Assembly (NCBI GenBank): GCA_020444425.1
Contig: JAHLLB010000009.1
Location: 47,254 to 111,253, forward strand
Length of the DNA: 64,000 nt
From: a bacterium
GTDB lineage: Bacteria > Electryoneota > Electryoneia > Electryoneales > Electryoneaceae
Reading direction: 5' to 3'
The translations under genes and the position numbers were made by a program. Within the stretch, counting starts at the first letter, position 1. Each line of letters opens with the position of its first letter. Of the stretch, positions 1 through 8,250 are shown piece after piece. The notes beneath the pieces are model-generated. The model did no database searches. It was given only the letters and a program-made list of their open reading frames with translations, and was not told where the DNA came from.

Positions 1-350
1 TGCATCATCTGTCCGGCTGTTCGTGCAAGATGATGGATTTGAAGGACATTATGTTCAACAGCGCGGCGAACATCACGCAGCATGTGGACGCGCTCGAGGA
101 ACGTGGCTGGGTGCGGCGGGTGCCGTCCCCGCAGGACCGTCGGGTGACATTGGTCGAGATCACGCCGAAGGGGCGTGACCAGTTGGCGGCGGCGGAGAAG
201 CACTATGTCGAGCAGATGCGGCGGTTCATGCGTGATTTTGACGACGACCAGTTGACTCAGGTGATATCCTTTCTAAGCAAGTACATCACCCATTCCGTCG
301 GCGTGCTGGAACGTGGTGATCTGATGACGGACGACCCGAAGGCGAGTTGA
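1..350 (+). CDS. MarR-family transcriptional regulator, 5' end cut by window
   Basis: The frame is open from the first bases, with codons starting at base 3, and continues upstream of the window. What remains is the winged-helix half of a MarR-type regulator. The recognition helix lies around FNSAANITQHVDALEERG, the wing follows with the family hallmark DRR (PQDRRVTLVEITPKG), and a C-terminal dimerisation helix rich in acidic and aromatic residues ends the protein. The gene stops 22 bases before the RND adaptor gene on the same strand, so it is probably the local repressor of that efflux operon, as is usual for MarR-adaptor-pump clusters. The ligand cannot be inferred. The Met at base 30 is internal to the domain and is not a plausible start. 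Confidence 0.88.
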   Translation, partial: HHLSGCSCKMMDLKDIMFNSAANITQHVDALEERGWVRRVPSPQDRRVTLVEITPKGRDQLAAAEKHYVEQMRRFMRDFDDDQLTQVISFLSKYITHSVGVLERGDLMTDDPKAS

Positions 351-372
351 TCTGTCCCGCAGGGAGGCGGGT

Positions 373-1497
373 ATGTTGTTGACATGGATGATGTTGCAGG
401 TGCGGATGTTTCTGGCACGGGTGTATGGTGAGTTGCCACCCGCAAAATGGCTGAACGGCGGCACACAGACGTTGATGCTGGCCCTGATCGTGCTGTCGTT
501 GACGGCGTGTTCTCCAGCCCCGGAAGAATCGTCCAGCGAAGCCCCACGTCGGCGTGTCGCGGTCGAACCGGTAACGATCAGCGAACGGTCGGAACACTTT
601 ACCGTCAGCGGACGGGTGGAGCACACGCACGAGGCGTTGCTGTCGTTCAAGGGCGGCGGGCTGATTCAGGAAATCAACGTTGATGAGGGCGACCGTTTCG
701 CGTCAGGCGACTTGCTCGCGGCGTTGGACACCACTGAGATCGCGGCGGCGTACACCGACGCGAAGCAGCAGCTGGAGAAAGCACAGCGGGACGTGCGCCG
801 GTTCGAGCAGCTGTACAACGAGGAAGCGATCTCGTTGCAGAACCTGCAGGACGCCCGCACCGGTCTCGAACGCGCGCAAGCGGGCGAACGCCGTGCGCGG
901 TTTGTGCTCGACAACGCGCTGATCCATGCGCCGTACGACGGGTTCGTCGCCTTTCGCAACGCGAATGCCGGCGAAATGATCGGCGAGGGCACGCCGGTGC
1001 TGCGTGTCGTCGAGGATGGCTCGCAGCGGTTGATCCGTGTCGGTGTGCCGAGCCGGTTGCTGCCGTGGTTGGAGGTAGGCGACGTGGCTTCGGTGACGGT
1101 CGAGACCATTGACGAAACTCTCAGCGCGGCGATCATCCGTATCGGCGCGGTGGCGGAACGGGGCACCGGCAACTTCATCGTCGAGCTGGAGTTGGAAACG
1201 CATGAGCTGTTGCGTGAAGGTCTGGTCGCGACAGTCACACTCAGCGGTCCGCCGCGTGAGGTGATTGTGCTGCCGGGCGGCGCATTGAGTGGCGGAGACG
1301 AAGACCGGGGCCAGTTCTACATCGTGCGCAACGACACCGCGTTGCAGCGTGAACTGCACATTTACCGCATGACCGGCGATTCGATCTTCGCGGAGCCCGG
1401 CTTGCCGGTAGGGACGCCGGTAATCGTACGCGGCTCAGGATTCCTCAGTGACGGCGAAGCGGTGGACGCAATCGACCTGGCGGAGTGGGATCGATGA
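373..1497 (+). CDS. RND efflux periplasmic adaptor (HlyD/MFP family), lipoprotein
   Basis: This is a membrane-fusion protein linking an inner-membrane RND pump to the outer membrane. A hydrophobic stretch ending in LTAC at about residues 43-46 forms a lipobox, so the mature protein would be lipid-anchored in the periplasm. The distance from the first Met to the Cys is long, so translation may really begin at an internal Met such as the one near base 406. After the Cys come the split biotinyl-lipoyl domain (FKGGGLIQEINVDEGDRF and HAPYDGFVAFRNANAGEMI), an alpha-helical hairpin between them, then beta-barrel and membrane-proximal domains. The length of 374 residues is typical. Its stop overlaps the start of the pump gene by an ATGA junction, implying translational coupling. 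The substrate is unknown. Confidence 0.92.
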   Translation: MLLTWMMLQVRMFLARVYGELPPAKWLNGGTQTLMLALIVLSLTACSPAPEESSSEAPRRRVAVEPVTISERSEHFTVSGRVEHTHEALLSFKGGGLIQEINVDEGDRFASGDLLAALDTTEIAAAYTDAKQQLEKAQRDVRRFEQLYNEEAISLQNLQDARTGLERAQAGERRARFVLDNALIHAPYDGFVAFRNANAGEMIGEGTPVLRVVEDGSQRLIRVGVPSRLLPWLEVGDVASVTVETIDETLSAAIIRIGAVAERGTGNFIVELELETHELLREGLVATVTLSGPPREVIVLPGGALSGGDEDRGQFYIVRNDTALQRELHIYRMTGDSIFAEPGLPVGTPVIVRGSGFLSDGEAVDAIDLAEWDR

Positions 1498-4400
1498 AGC
1501 TGACGAATCTCGTTCTCGAGAACCGGCAGTTCACCGGCGTCGCGATTGTGCTGCTGCTGATCTTCGGTGTGACTGGTTTCATGGCGATGCCGCGCAGCGA
1601 GGATCCGTACATGCGGCCGCCGTTCGCAAATGTGTACGTGGTCGTGCCGGGCGCATCGCCGGAAGACCTCGAAACCCTCGTGCTCGATCCGTTGGATGAT
1701 CTGGTGCGGGAGATTGACGACGTCAAGCACACCAACGGCACGGTGCGCGAGGGGGTCGTTTTCCTCGGCGTCGAGTTCAATGCCGGCGCGGATCAGCAGG
1801 AGAAGGAAACTGAGATCGAGGACAAACTGGTCGAGGCGCGCCAGGAGTTTCCGGAAGGGGTGTTGCGTGCCGAGGTCAATGCGTGGTCCTCGTTTCACGT
1901 CTATTTCGTGCAGCTGGCGTTGCTCTCCGAAACCCGTCCGATGCGTGACCTCGACCGGTACGCCGAGCGGCTAGAGACGATCCTGAACACGTATGTCTCG
2001 ATGGAAGATGTGGAAATCTTCGGGTTGCGTGACCAGGAAGTCCGCGTCTCGATCAATCCGGAAAAGCTGGCGGCGTACGGGATTCCGTTGAGCCAGGTGA
2101 TCAATGCGATCCAGTCGGCCGGGGTTAACATCCCGGGCGGAACGGTCAACTCCGGCGACCGGTCGCTAACCGTGCTGACCTCGGGCGATTTCGAGTCGCT
2201 GGATGAGATCAAGCGTGTGGTGGTCGCCGGATCTGCGGTGAGTCCGGTGTATCTGGGTGAGGTGGCGGACGTGCATTTCGACTATGCCGACCGCACCCAC
2301 CTGATGCGCATCAACGGCACACCGGGCGTGGTACTCGGCGCGCGGCAGAAGCCGGGCTACAACGTGCTGGCGGTGATCGATCAGCTGAACGAGGACCTTG
2401 AAGAGTTCAAGGCTGAGTTGCCGCCGGACATTCAGCTGCAATGGGTGTTTGACCAGTCGCAATCGGTGCATGAACGCATCACCAACTTCTTCCGCAACCT
2501 GTTACAGGGAATTGTGCTGGTCGGATTGGTGATGGTGCTGGCGTTGGGTTGGCGTCCGGCGCTGGTGGTGATGGTCGCGATTCCGTTGTCGTTCACCATC
2601 GCGATGGGCTTCATTGACATGGCGGGGTATGCGATTCAGCAGATGACCATCGCAGCGATGGTGATTTCGCTCGGTCTGCTGGTCGATAACGGCATTGTCG
2701 TCACGGAAAACATTAATACGCACCTGGTCAAGGGTGCGTCACGAATGAAAGCCGCCCGAATGGGTACTGGCCAGGTCGGCTGGGCGGTGACTGCGAGTAC
2801 GGTGACCACGGTGCTGGCGTTCGTGCCAATGGCGATGATGAAGGACACCTCCGGCGATTTCATCCGCTCCATGCCGATTTCGGTGATGCTGATCCTTGCG
2901 GCGTCGTTGCTGGTAGCGTTGACCGTCAGCCCGATGATCTCGATGAAGGTGATGCGTCCAATCACCTTCGACAAGCAACCGGTGCTGGTTCGCAAGCTAT
3001 ACGATTTCGTCAATGGACCCTACCGCCGGGCATTAAGCTGGGGGCTGCATCATCGCACGCTGGTCATCCTCATCTCAACGCTCTCTTTGTTCGGTTCGTT
3101 CGCACTGTTTCCGTTTGTCGGGGTATCGTTTTTTCCGAAGGCGGAAAAGCGGGTGTTTCTCGTCGATGTCAGCCTGCCACGCGGGTCCAGCCTCGATGCG
3201 ACTGACCGTGCCCTGACCTGGGTTGAACAGCAGTTGCTGTACGAAGACGAGATCAAGCTGGTCAGCGCGAATCTGGGTCGCGGGCAGCCATCGATCTACT
3301 ACAACGTCCCGATGGGGGCGGAAGCCACGCACTATGGCCAGATCTACGTCGAGACGAAAGAGCTGATCCGTGATGATCTGACAGCGTACATCGACTCACT
3401 GCGGACCGTGTTCGGGCGGTATCCGGGCGCGAAAATCGAACTGTCGGAACTTGAACAGGGTCCGGGATCGGGCAGTCCGATCGAAGTGCGATTCTACGCT
3501 GAGAGCAATGAGGTGCTGGCGGACGCGGCGTCGCGTCTGGAGGACCATCTCGCGACCATCCCCGGCGTGGTCAATATCAACAACCCCAACGCCGACCGTG
3601 CGGTGAATCTGCAGGTGGAGATCAACCGTGACAAGGCGGCGTTGCTGGGCACGCCGTTGCATGAAATCGACCGGGCTGTGCGCACCGCAATTGCGGGCTG
3701 GGAAGCCTCCAGCTATCGCGACGCCGACGGGACCGACTACCCGGTGATGGTCCGACTGCCATCTGGAGAAAATGCCACCCCGGACGATTTCCTCCGCATC
3801 TACATCCCGACGGCGTCCAGCAAACAGGTCCAGCTGGCCGAAGTGGCACGGTTGCAGCTCGATTCCGGGCATGGCCTGATTCAGCGACGTGATGGCCGCC
3901 GCATGGCGACGGTTGGCGCGAGCACCTCCGGTCGCCCGACGGCGGAAGTCGAGGCAGAAGTGCGTGAGTGGCTGGAGAACACCGGCTTCGGGCCGGGTGT
4001 GAACTACGACTTCGGTGGTGAACAGGAAGCCCGCGGTGAGAGCTTCACCAGCATGTACCAGGCGACCAGCATCGCAATCGTCGGCATCTTCGCCGTGCTG
4101 GTGCTGATGTTCCGGTCGTTGCGGCAACCGCTCATCATTTTCACCGCGCTGCCCTTGGCGTTTATCGGGTCGATTCTCGCGCTGTTTGTCACCGGCTATA
4201 CGTTCTCGTTTACCGCTTTTGTAGGTCTGACGTCACTGGTCGGAATTGTCGTCAACAACTCGATCCTGCTCGTCGACATGACGAACCAGAATCGGCTCGG
4301 CGGTATGACCCGGCGCGATGCGTTGATCGAATCCGGCACCAGCCGGTTTGTCCCGATTCTGCTGACCACGACAACGACGATCTTCGGCTTGCTGCCGTTG

Positions 4401-4544
4401 AGCCTGTCCGGCAGCACGTTGTGGGGTCCAATGGGCTGGGTGATCATCGGTGGGTTGGTGACCAGTACCGCGCTGACGTTGATTGTCGTGCCGGTGCTGT
4501 ATGAGGTTTTCAGCGAGAAGCAGATCGGTGAAACGGCGGCGTAA
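1494..4544 (+). CDS. RND-family efflux transporter permease (AcrB/HAE-type)
   Basis: This is a proton-driven inner-membrane pump of 1016 residues, the usual size for the family, with two repeats of six transmembrane helices separated by large periplasmic loops. The ATG at 1494 is preferred over an in-frame GTG nine bases upstream because it makes an ATGA overlap with the adaptor stop. The TM4 proton-relay segment reads VDNGIVVTENI, so the DD pair of AcrB is D398-N399 here. The second-half counterpart reads GIVVNNSILLVDM. This variation occurs in other RND branches and need not mean loss of function. Together with the adaptor and the MarR gene it forms an efflux operon. An outer-membrane TolC-like factor is not encoded nearby. 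Confidence 0.93.
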   Translation: MKLTNLVLENRQFTGVAIVLLLIFGVTGFMAMPRSEDPYMRPPFANVYVVVPGASPEDLETLVLDPLDDLVREIDDVKHTNGTVREGVVFLGVEFNAGADQQEKETEIEDKLVEARQEFPEGVLRAEVNAWSSFHVYFVQLALLSETRPMRDLDRYAERLETILNTYVSMEDVEIFGLRDQEVRVSINPEKLAAYGIPLSQVINAIQSAGVNIPGGTVNSGDRSLTVLTSGDFESLDEIKRVVVAGSAVSPVYLGEVADVHFDYADRTHLMRINGTPGVVLGARQKPGYNVLAVIDQLNEDLEEFKAELPPDIQLQWVFDQSQSVHERITNFFRNLLQGIVLVGLVMVLALGWRPALVVMVAIPLSFTIAMGFIDMAGYAIQQMTIAAMVISLGLLVDNGIVVTENINTHLVKGASRMKAARMGTGQVGWAVTASTVTTVLAFVPMAMMKDTSGDFIRSMPISVMLILAASLLVALTVSPMISMKVMRPITFDKQPVLVRKLYDFVNGPYRRALSWGLHHRTLVILISTLSLFGSFALFPFVGVSFFPKAEKRVFLVDVSLPRGSSLDATDRALTWVEQQLLYEDEIKLVSANLGRGQPSIYYNVPMGAEATHYGQIYVETKELIRDDLTAYIDSLRTVFGRYPGAKIELSELEQGPGSGSPIEVRFYAESNEVLADAASRLEDHLATIPGVVNINNPNADRAVNLQVEINRDKAALLGTPLHEIDRAVRTAIAGWEASSYRDADGTDYPVMVRLPSGENATPDDFLRIYIPTASSKQVQLAEVARLQLDSGHGLIQRRDGRRMATVGASTSGRPTAEVEAEVREWLENTGFGPGVNYDFGGEQEARGESFTSMYQATSIAIVGIFAVLVLMFRSLRQPLIIFTALPLAFIGSILALFVTGYTFSFTAFVGLTSLVGIVVNNSILLVDMTNQNRLGGMTRRDALIESGTSRFVPILLTTTTTIFGLLPLSLSGSTLWGPMGWVIIGGLVTSTALTLIVVPVLYEVFSEKQIGETAA

Positions 4545-4565
4545 GGTGTAGTGGCAAAAGTAGAC

Positions 4566-4593
4566 CTTACCACGGACTTAAGTCCGTGGTAAG
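4566..4593. repeat. 28-bp perfect palindrome (ACGGACTTAAGTCCGT core)
   Basis: A perfect self-complementary sequence lies 21 bases past the RND stop. A near-identical copy is at 16654-16677. It belongs to the dispersed hairpin repeats of this genome and could also act as a transcription terminator for the efflux operon, although no T-run follows it. Confidence 0.8.
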
Positions 4594-4660
4594 AGATCAG
4601 AATCTACTCGAAGTCACGGGACTGGTGCACTTGTCTGTGACGGCAGGAAATGTTCCAGGC

Positions 4661-4698
4661 AGATCCTTCATTCGGCATCGCCGAATTCAGGATGACAC
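4661..4698. repeat. Dispersed GATCCTTC...CAGGATGAC repeat
   Basis: It reads AGATCCTTCATTCGG, then a short hairpin, then TTCAGGATGACAC. Related copies with the same ends lie near 31024, 36732, 39664, 46773 (inverted) and 46891, always between genes. This resembles a repeat type common in many bacterial genomes and is non-coding. Confidence 0.7.
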
Positions 4699-4804
4699 AC
4701 CTGAGACAAGGAACCCGGTCTGCGTCCCCCTGGAGGTTTGGGGTCAGGCCGGGTTAGTCGTCCTGTCGAGAGGACGCGCACAGGCGTGAACAGATACAAG
4801 CTTG

Positions 4805-5185
4805 TTACGACAGGCGCATCGGGATCGTTGTCCGTGCAAGTTCCTCGGTCGTCGAATCGAGTGCGGCGAGGGCACTTTCCAGTTCATCCCATGAGACAAA
4901 CCGTGCCTGGTGGAATTCTTCCATCAGGTCCGCGACCTTGTCCGGCATTCCATCGGCAAACACGAGTGGAATTGACTCTACCCCCGGTTGGTTGCGCAGT
5001 GCTTTTGCAGTCTGGTACCCATGGGCGGGTAGCCGTCGCAAGGAAATCACAACCCCATCAGGTTTGGAATCCTCAACGGCTCCAATGGTGGTAAAGCCGG
5101 CAATAACTTCATGTCCCCAGATACGGAGATCACTTGCCAGCTCCTGCTGTTCCTGGTCATCCCAGTGCACGAGAAGCACTCGCAT
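4805..5185 (-). CDS. Degenerate CheY-like receiver domain protein
   Basis: A 126-residue protein with the alternating beta/alpha pattern of a receiver domain: MRVLLVHWDDQEQQEL at the N terminus, then KPDGVVISLRRL where the phosphorylated Asp normally sits, then IPLVFADG and RFVSWDELESAL. The acidic pair of strand 1 is retained (DD), but the phospho-acceptor position is Ser and no clear Lys follows strand 5. Phosphorylation is therefore unlikely, and it may act as a pseudo-receiver or protein-interaction module. The ATG at 5185 is chosen because GGAGGAA sits just upstream; a GTG four codons earlier would lie in that ribosome-binding site. It is a lone gene convergent with the RND operon, and its partner is unknown. 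Confidence 0.75.
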   Translation of the reverse strand: MRVLLVHWDDQEQQELASDLRIWGHEVIAGFTTIGAVEDSKPDGVVISLRRLPAHGYQTAKALRNQPGVESIPLVFADGMPDKVADLMEEFHQARFVSWDELESALAALDSTTEELARTTIPMRLS

Positions 5186-5601
5186 GACTTCCTCCACGCC
5201 AGTTGGTACTGCACCCCAATACTACATCACCCTCTCCCCTTGCGCACAAGTGTAAAGCCTTGCACTTTCTTACACAAGGCTGACTGTTAAATTTGTGTAA
5301 AAAGATCGGAGCCTCCAAGGGCTCGAACTCGGCTGGATTACGTAATTTCCAAGGTTATTACATTGCAGGATCGGTCAATCAATGTTCAATTCACCTTCTA
5401 CTTTAACTTTTCATGCAAACATCTGGCTTACGTTTGCATCTTCTGAAAATAAGATCTGAAACCTCAAAAACCGAAGCATGAGGAAATAGTAGCATGAATT
5501 GAGACACACTAAATAGCTCAAATCCATCTTTATCTCGGCAGTGCGATTGTCTACATTTTTGCAACCGGTTTCAGAGTGATCATCACAATTGAGAAGCAAG
5601 C
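5186..5601. other. AT-rich intergenic region between two divergent genes
   Basis: No credible gene is seen in this 416-base stretch, which separates divergent genes and should hold both promoters. Two hairpins are visible. One is at 5256-5281, with arms AGCCTTG and CAAGGCT. The other is at 5413-5439, with arms ATGCAAAC and GTTTGCAT around an 11-base loop. Composition is clearly more AT-rich than the flanking genes. I cannot assign either hairpin a function. Confidence 0.5.
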
Positions 5602-6177
5602 ATGAGCAACATCGAAACCCATCTTTCCCTCGACCTTCCCGATTGGTTGCCGGACGAATTGGCCTCCTTTCCGGTGCTGGCCGACCAGACCGCCCGTATT
5701 GATGCGGTCAACCGTCTCGCGTCACGAAACGTGCGTGAACAGACCGGCGGCCCCTTTGCGGCACTGGTGGTCAACCGTGAAGGAGTAATCCTTTCCGCAG
5801 GCGTCAATCTGGTAACCACCAGCGGCATTTCCAGTGCGCACGCCGAGGTGGTAGCATTGGGCCTGGCACACCGAAAGCTGGGCACGTGGGACCTGTCATC
5901 GCACGACCTGGAGCTTGTCAGTTCCTGTGAACCGTGCGCCATGTGTACCGGCGCGGTGCTGTGGAGCGGTGTGCGGTCGCTGGTGTACAGTGCGTCGGGG
6001 GAAGATGCGCGACGAATCGGCTTCGACGAAGGCGACAAGACGACGGACTGGGCGGACGGCTTGCGCCGGCGTGGGATTGCGGTGACCGGGCCTGTGCAGC
6101 GCGATCAGGGCGCGCGAGTTTTCGAGCACTACCTCAACGCAGGTGGGAAGGTGTACAACAGCGGATCAAACCGCTGA
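5602..6177 (+). CDS. Zinc-dependent nucleoside/guanine deaminase family protein
   Basis: A 191-residue member of the cytidine/deoxycytidylate deaminase fold. It carries the zinc and proton-shuttle motif HAE (His80, Glu82) and the second zinc motif PCxxC (Cys112, Cys115, in SCEPCAMCTGAVL). The segment EQTGGPFAALVVN before it resembles guanine deaminases of the GuaD type and tRNA adenosine deaminases. The larger size, compared with about 155 residues for GuaD, comes from N- and C-terminal extensions. Hydrolytic deamination of guanine or a related base is therefore likely, but the substrate is not proven by sequence. The gene stands alone, with no purine-catabolism neighbours. Confidence 0.82.
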   Translation: MSNIETHLSLDLPDWLPDELASFPVLADQTARIDAVNRLASRNVREQTGGPFAALVVNREGVILSAGVNLVTTSGISSAHAEVVALGLAHRKLGTWDLSSHDLELVSSCEPCAMCTGAVLWSGVRSLVYSASGEDARRIGFDEGDKTTDWADGLRRRGIAVTGPVQRDQGARVFEHYLNAGGKVYNSGSNR

Positions 6178-6186
6178 AAACTTTTC

Positions 6187-6489
6187 AACCACGGAATACA
6201 CGGAAGAAATAACAAAGACTATTAACCACGAAAGAAGCGAAAGAAACGAAAAGAAAACATAATTTCTTTGGCTAAACACCAAGACATATATATTGAAATA
6301 ATCTATAATAAATATTATAATATTATGATCTCATTTTTGGTTATTTACTACAATAATACATAAATTTAGCTTTATATTATGCATTGTTTTAGCGTTTGAG
6401 GATTTTATTATCTTTTCTTTCGCTATTTTCGCGCCTTTCGTGGTTCAGATCTGTTTTCAGTTTCCGTTTATTCCGTGTATTCCGTGGTT
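6187..6489. repeat. About 300-bp long inverted repeat with AT-rich centre (MITE-like)
   Basis: The outer arms are AACCACGGAATACACGGAA (6187-6205) and its exact complement at 6471-6489. Inner arms AACCACGAAAG (6224-6234) and CTTTCGTGGTT (6435-6445) are nested inside. The centre is extremely AT-rich and codes for nothing. The last bases overlap the stop codon of the MFS gene. The structure suggests a non-autonomous mobile or hairpin element that could also terminate both flanking genes. Confidence 0.75.
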
Positions 6490-7901
6490 CAGAGTTGTTT
6501 CCGTAGTTGTTTCGCGAAGAGCAGGCCGATCACACCACAGAGTCCACCTACCGTCCCGATGATGAGGAACAGCAGAGGCGCGGGGATCAGCTCCAGGATC
6601 AGCCCGGTCAACCCGCTTGAGATCGCCGACATGCCGACCACCGCAAGGCTGATTAGCGAGAAGATTCGCCCGCGCATGTTCGCCGGTACCACCTCCTGGA
6701 TCAAGGACGCCCGGCTGACGGTGAGCAGCGGCACCGCCATGCCGTGTATGACGGACAGGACGCCCAGTTGCGTTAGCGTCTGCGCGAAGAAGTACGGCAC
6801 GAAGGTGAAGCCGTCGAACACCATCCCCCACAGCAGCATTTTACCCTTGGGAATCTTGCCACCCCAGAGCACCAGCCCGACGGTGCCGAGCAGCATGCCG
6901 ACCGCGAACGCCATCGCCATCAGGGCGTAATCGGACGCACTCCCGGCGAACGTTTCCCGGATCAGCACCGGCATGCCGACAATCGCCGGCCCCATGATGA
7001 ACAGGTTGTCGGCGACGGTGATCAACAACAGCGGCAGGATCACCGGCTGTTTCGCGGTGTAGCTCAGGCCCTGCCGGATATCGGTCCAACCCTCACGGAC
7101 GCGAACGATCCATGGGCTGCGAGGAGTCGCATGCGGAGGAATACCGCCAGCGGTGGCTGACTCAGCAGTGGCCGGCCCGGATTGTCCAGGGACACTTGCT
7201 CCGCCAAGTGTCCCTTCATCCTCGGGACACTTTGAGGACAAAATGTCCCCAGGATGTCTGTCGGTCCCCACCACAGAAGAGCAGGCCGGATTGATGGATC
7301 GCTCCGGCTTCGGCCGCAGCAGCCAGATGGTGACAAACGACAGGAAGTACGCACCGGCGTCGAACGCGAACAGCGGGATCAGTCCCATCAGGGTGAGCAG
7401 ACCACCGGCGATTGCCGGGCCCATCAGCAGCGCCAGTTGCCAGCTTGTCTGGATCAAGCTGTTGGCACGCAGCAAACCGGACGGCGGCACCAGTTGCGGG
7501 ATAATGGCGTCCTTGGCGGGATTGAAGAACGCGGCCGCCGACGCGATCACGAAGGCATTAATGACCAGTACCCACGGGCTGAGGAAGCCAAGCAGCGACG
7601 CCAGCGGGATACCGAAGATGGCGATCGCGCGGACGGCGTCCGCAATCAGCATCACTCGTCTCCGGTTCGCGCGATCAGCGACCACTCCGGCGACCAGTGC
7701 GAGCAGGATCGTCGGCAGATAGGAGCTCATCGCGACGAGTCCGGTGATCGCCTTGGACGCCGTCAACTCCAGCGCCAGCCACAGCAGGGCGATCTGGTAA
7801 ATGCTGTCGCCGCTCATGCTGACCACTTGCCCCGCCCACAGCAGGCTCAGGTTGCGGTTCTGGAAGACAGAGCGTAGGTAGCGTTTGATCGGTGAGCTCA
7901 T
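6489..7901 (-). CDS. MFS exporter (EntS/MFS_3-like) with repeat-encoded central loop
   Basis: A 470-residue major facilitator protein with about twelve hydrophobic segments, starting MSSPIKRYLRSVFQNRNLSLLWAGQVVSMSGDS, typical of the EntS-like drug/siderophore exporters. The ATG at 7901 is used; an in-frame TTG upstream adds residues of no known kind. The loop between the two six-helix halves is enlarged by about 55 low-complexity residues (roughly 205-260, rich in Gly, Ser, Pro and Thr). Two palindromes of the genome's hairpin repeat type sit in frame within this insert (7189-7249) and leave the frame open. The site is the cytoplasmic loop, where extra residues are best tolerated. The substrate is unknown, and the stop codon lies inside a long inverted repeat. 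Confidence 0.88.
   Translation of the reverse strand: MSSPIKRYLRSVFQNRNLSLLWAGQVVSMSGDSIYQIALLWLALELTASKAITGLVAMSSYLPTILLALVAGVVADRANRRRVMLIADAVRAIAIFGIPLASLLGFLSPWVLVINAFVIASAAAFFNPAKDAIIPQLVPPSGLLRANSLIQTSWQLALLMGPAIAGGLLTLMGLIPLFAFDAGAYFLSFVTIWLLRPKPERSINPACSSVVGTDRHPGDILSSKCPEDEGTLGGASVPGQSGPATAESATAGGIPPHATPRSPWIVRVREGWTDIRQGLSYTAKQPVILPLLLITVADNLFIMGPAIVGMPVLIRETFAGSASDYALMAMAFAVGMLLGTVGLVLWGGKIPKGKMLLWGMVFDGFTFVPYFFAQTLTQLGVLSVIHGMAVPLLTVSRASLIQEVVPANMRGRIFSLISLAVVGMSAISSGLTGLILELIPAPLLFLIIGTVGGLCGVIGLLFAKQLRKQL
7189..7249. repeat. Two hairpin repeats lying inside the MFS reading frame
   Basis: The first hairpin is at 7189-7214, with arms GGGACACTTG and CAAGTGTCCC. The second is at 7224-7249, with arms GGGACACTTTG and CAAAATGTCCC around loop AGGA. 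An intergenic hairpin at 16685-16722 has the same GGGACA arms and the same AGGA loop, so these are copies of a dispersed element that has entered a gene without breaking it. Confidence 0.85.
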
Positions 7902-7940
7902 GGCGTGGAAGGTACGGCAGCATCTGAGATTACGCCACAA

Positions 7941-8146
7941 CTACGATTCGTTGTTTCTCAGTCCCCGCGTAAAGAAACGAGCGACAAAGAAGACGATCAC
8001 CGACGTTCCGATGCCGAACACGGCAGGATCGAAGGTAGCGGCGTAGGGCGTGAATCGGTAGACCATTGGCACGGTGACGGCGACGATCATCGTCACGAAG
8101 ATCGACACGTTCAGCGACTTGCTGCGTTCTTTCGTCGTCGCGCCGA
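7941..8146 (-). pseudogene. Truncated duplicate of the 3' end of the adjacent symporter gene
   Basis: Bases 7961-8146 align without gaps to 8265-8450, the end of the intact SSS symporter gene, with about 21 mismatches in 186 bases by eye. The frame is intact and ends at a TAG at 7941 (protein tail FTRGLRNNES). The homology stops abruptly at 8146, three bases before a 68-bp inverted-repeat element. This is the remnant of a former tandem paralogue, the rest of which was lost or replaced at the point where the repeat now sits. No start codon or promoter remains. Confidence 0.85.
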
Positions 8147-8148
8147 TT

Positions 8149-8216
8149 AAACCAGGGACAGACGGTGGTTTTTCTGTGAAATAAATAACAGATAATCTAC
8201 CGTCTGTCCCTGGTTT
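8149..8216. repeat. 68-bp inverted-repeat element, copy 1 (MITE/RAYT-type)
   Basis: The arms are AACCAGGGACAGACGGT and its complement, with a short AT-rich interior containing TTTCTGTGAAATA. A second copy in the opposite orientation lies at 29530-29603, and the interior is shared as well as the arms. Similar GGGACAGAC elements in other genomes are linked to REP-associated (Y1) transposases. No such transposase is in this window. Confidence 0.88.
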
Positions 8217-8250
8217 TATTTCGGAAGTGTTCTCCCGGAAATTCGCAACA

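Noticed and set aside
5256..5439. Hairpins upstream of the deaminase gene considered as a purine riboswitch
   Set aside because: The three-way junction and conserved loop bases of a purine aptamer are not seen; only simple inverted repeats are present.
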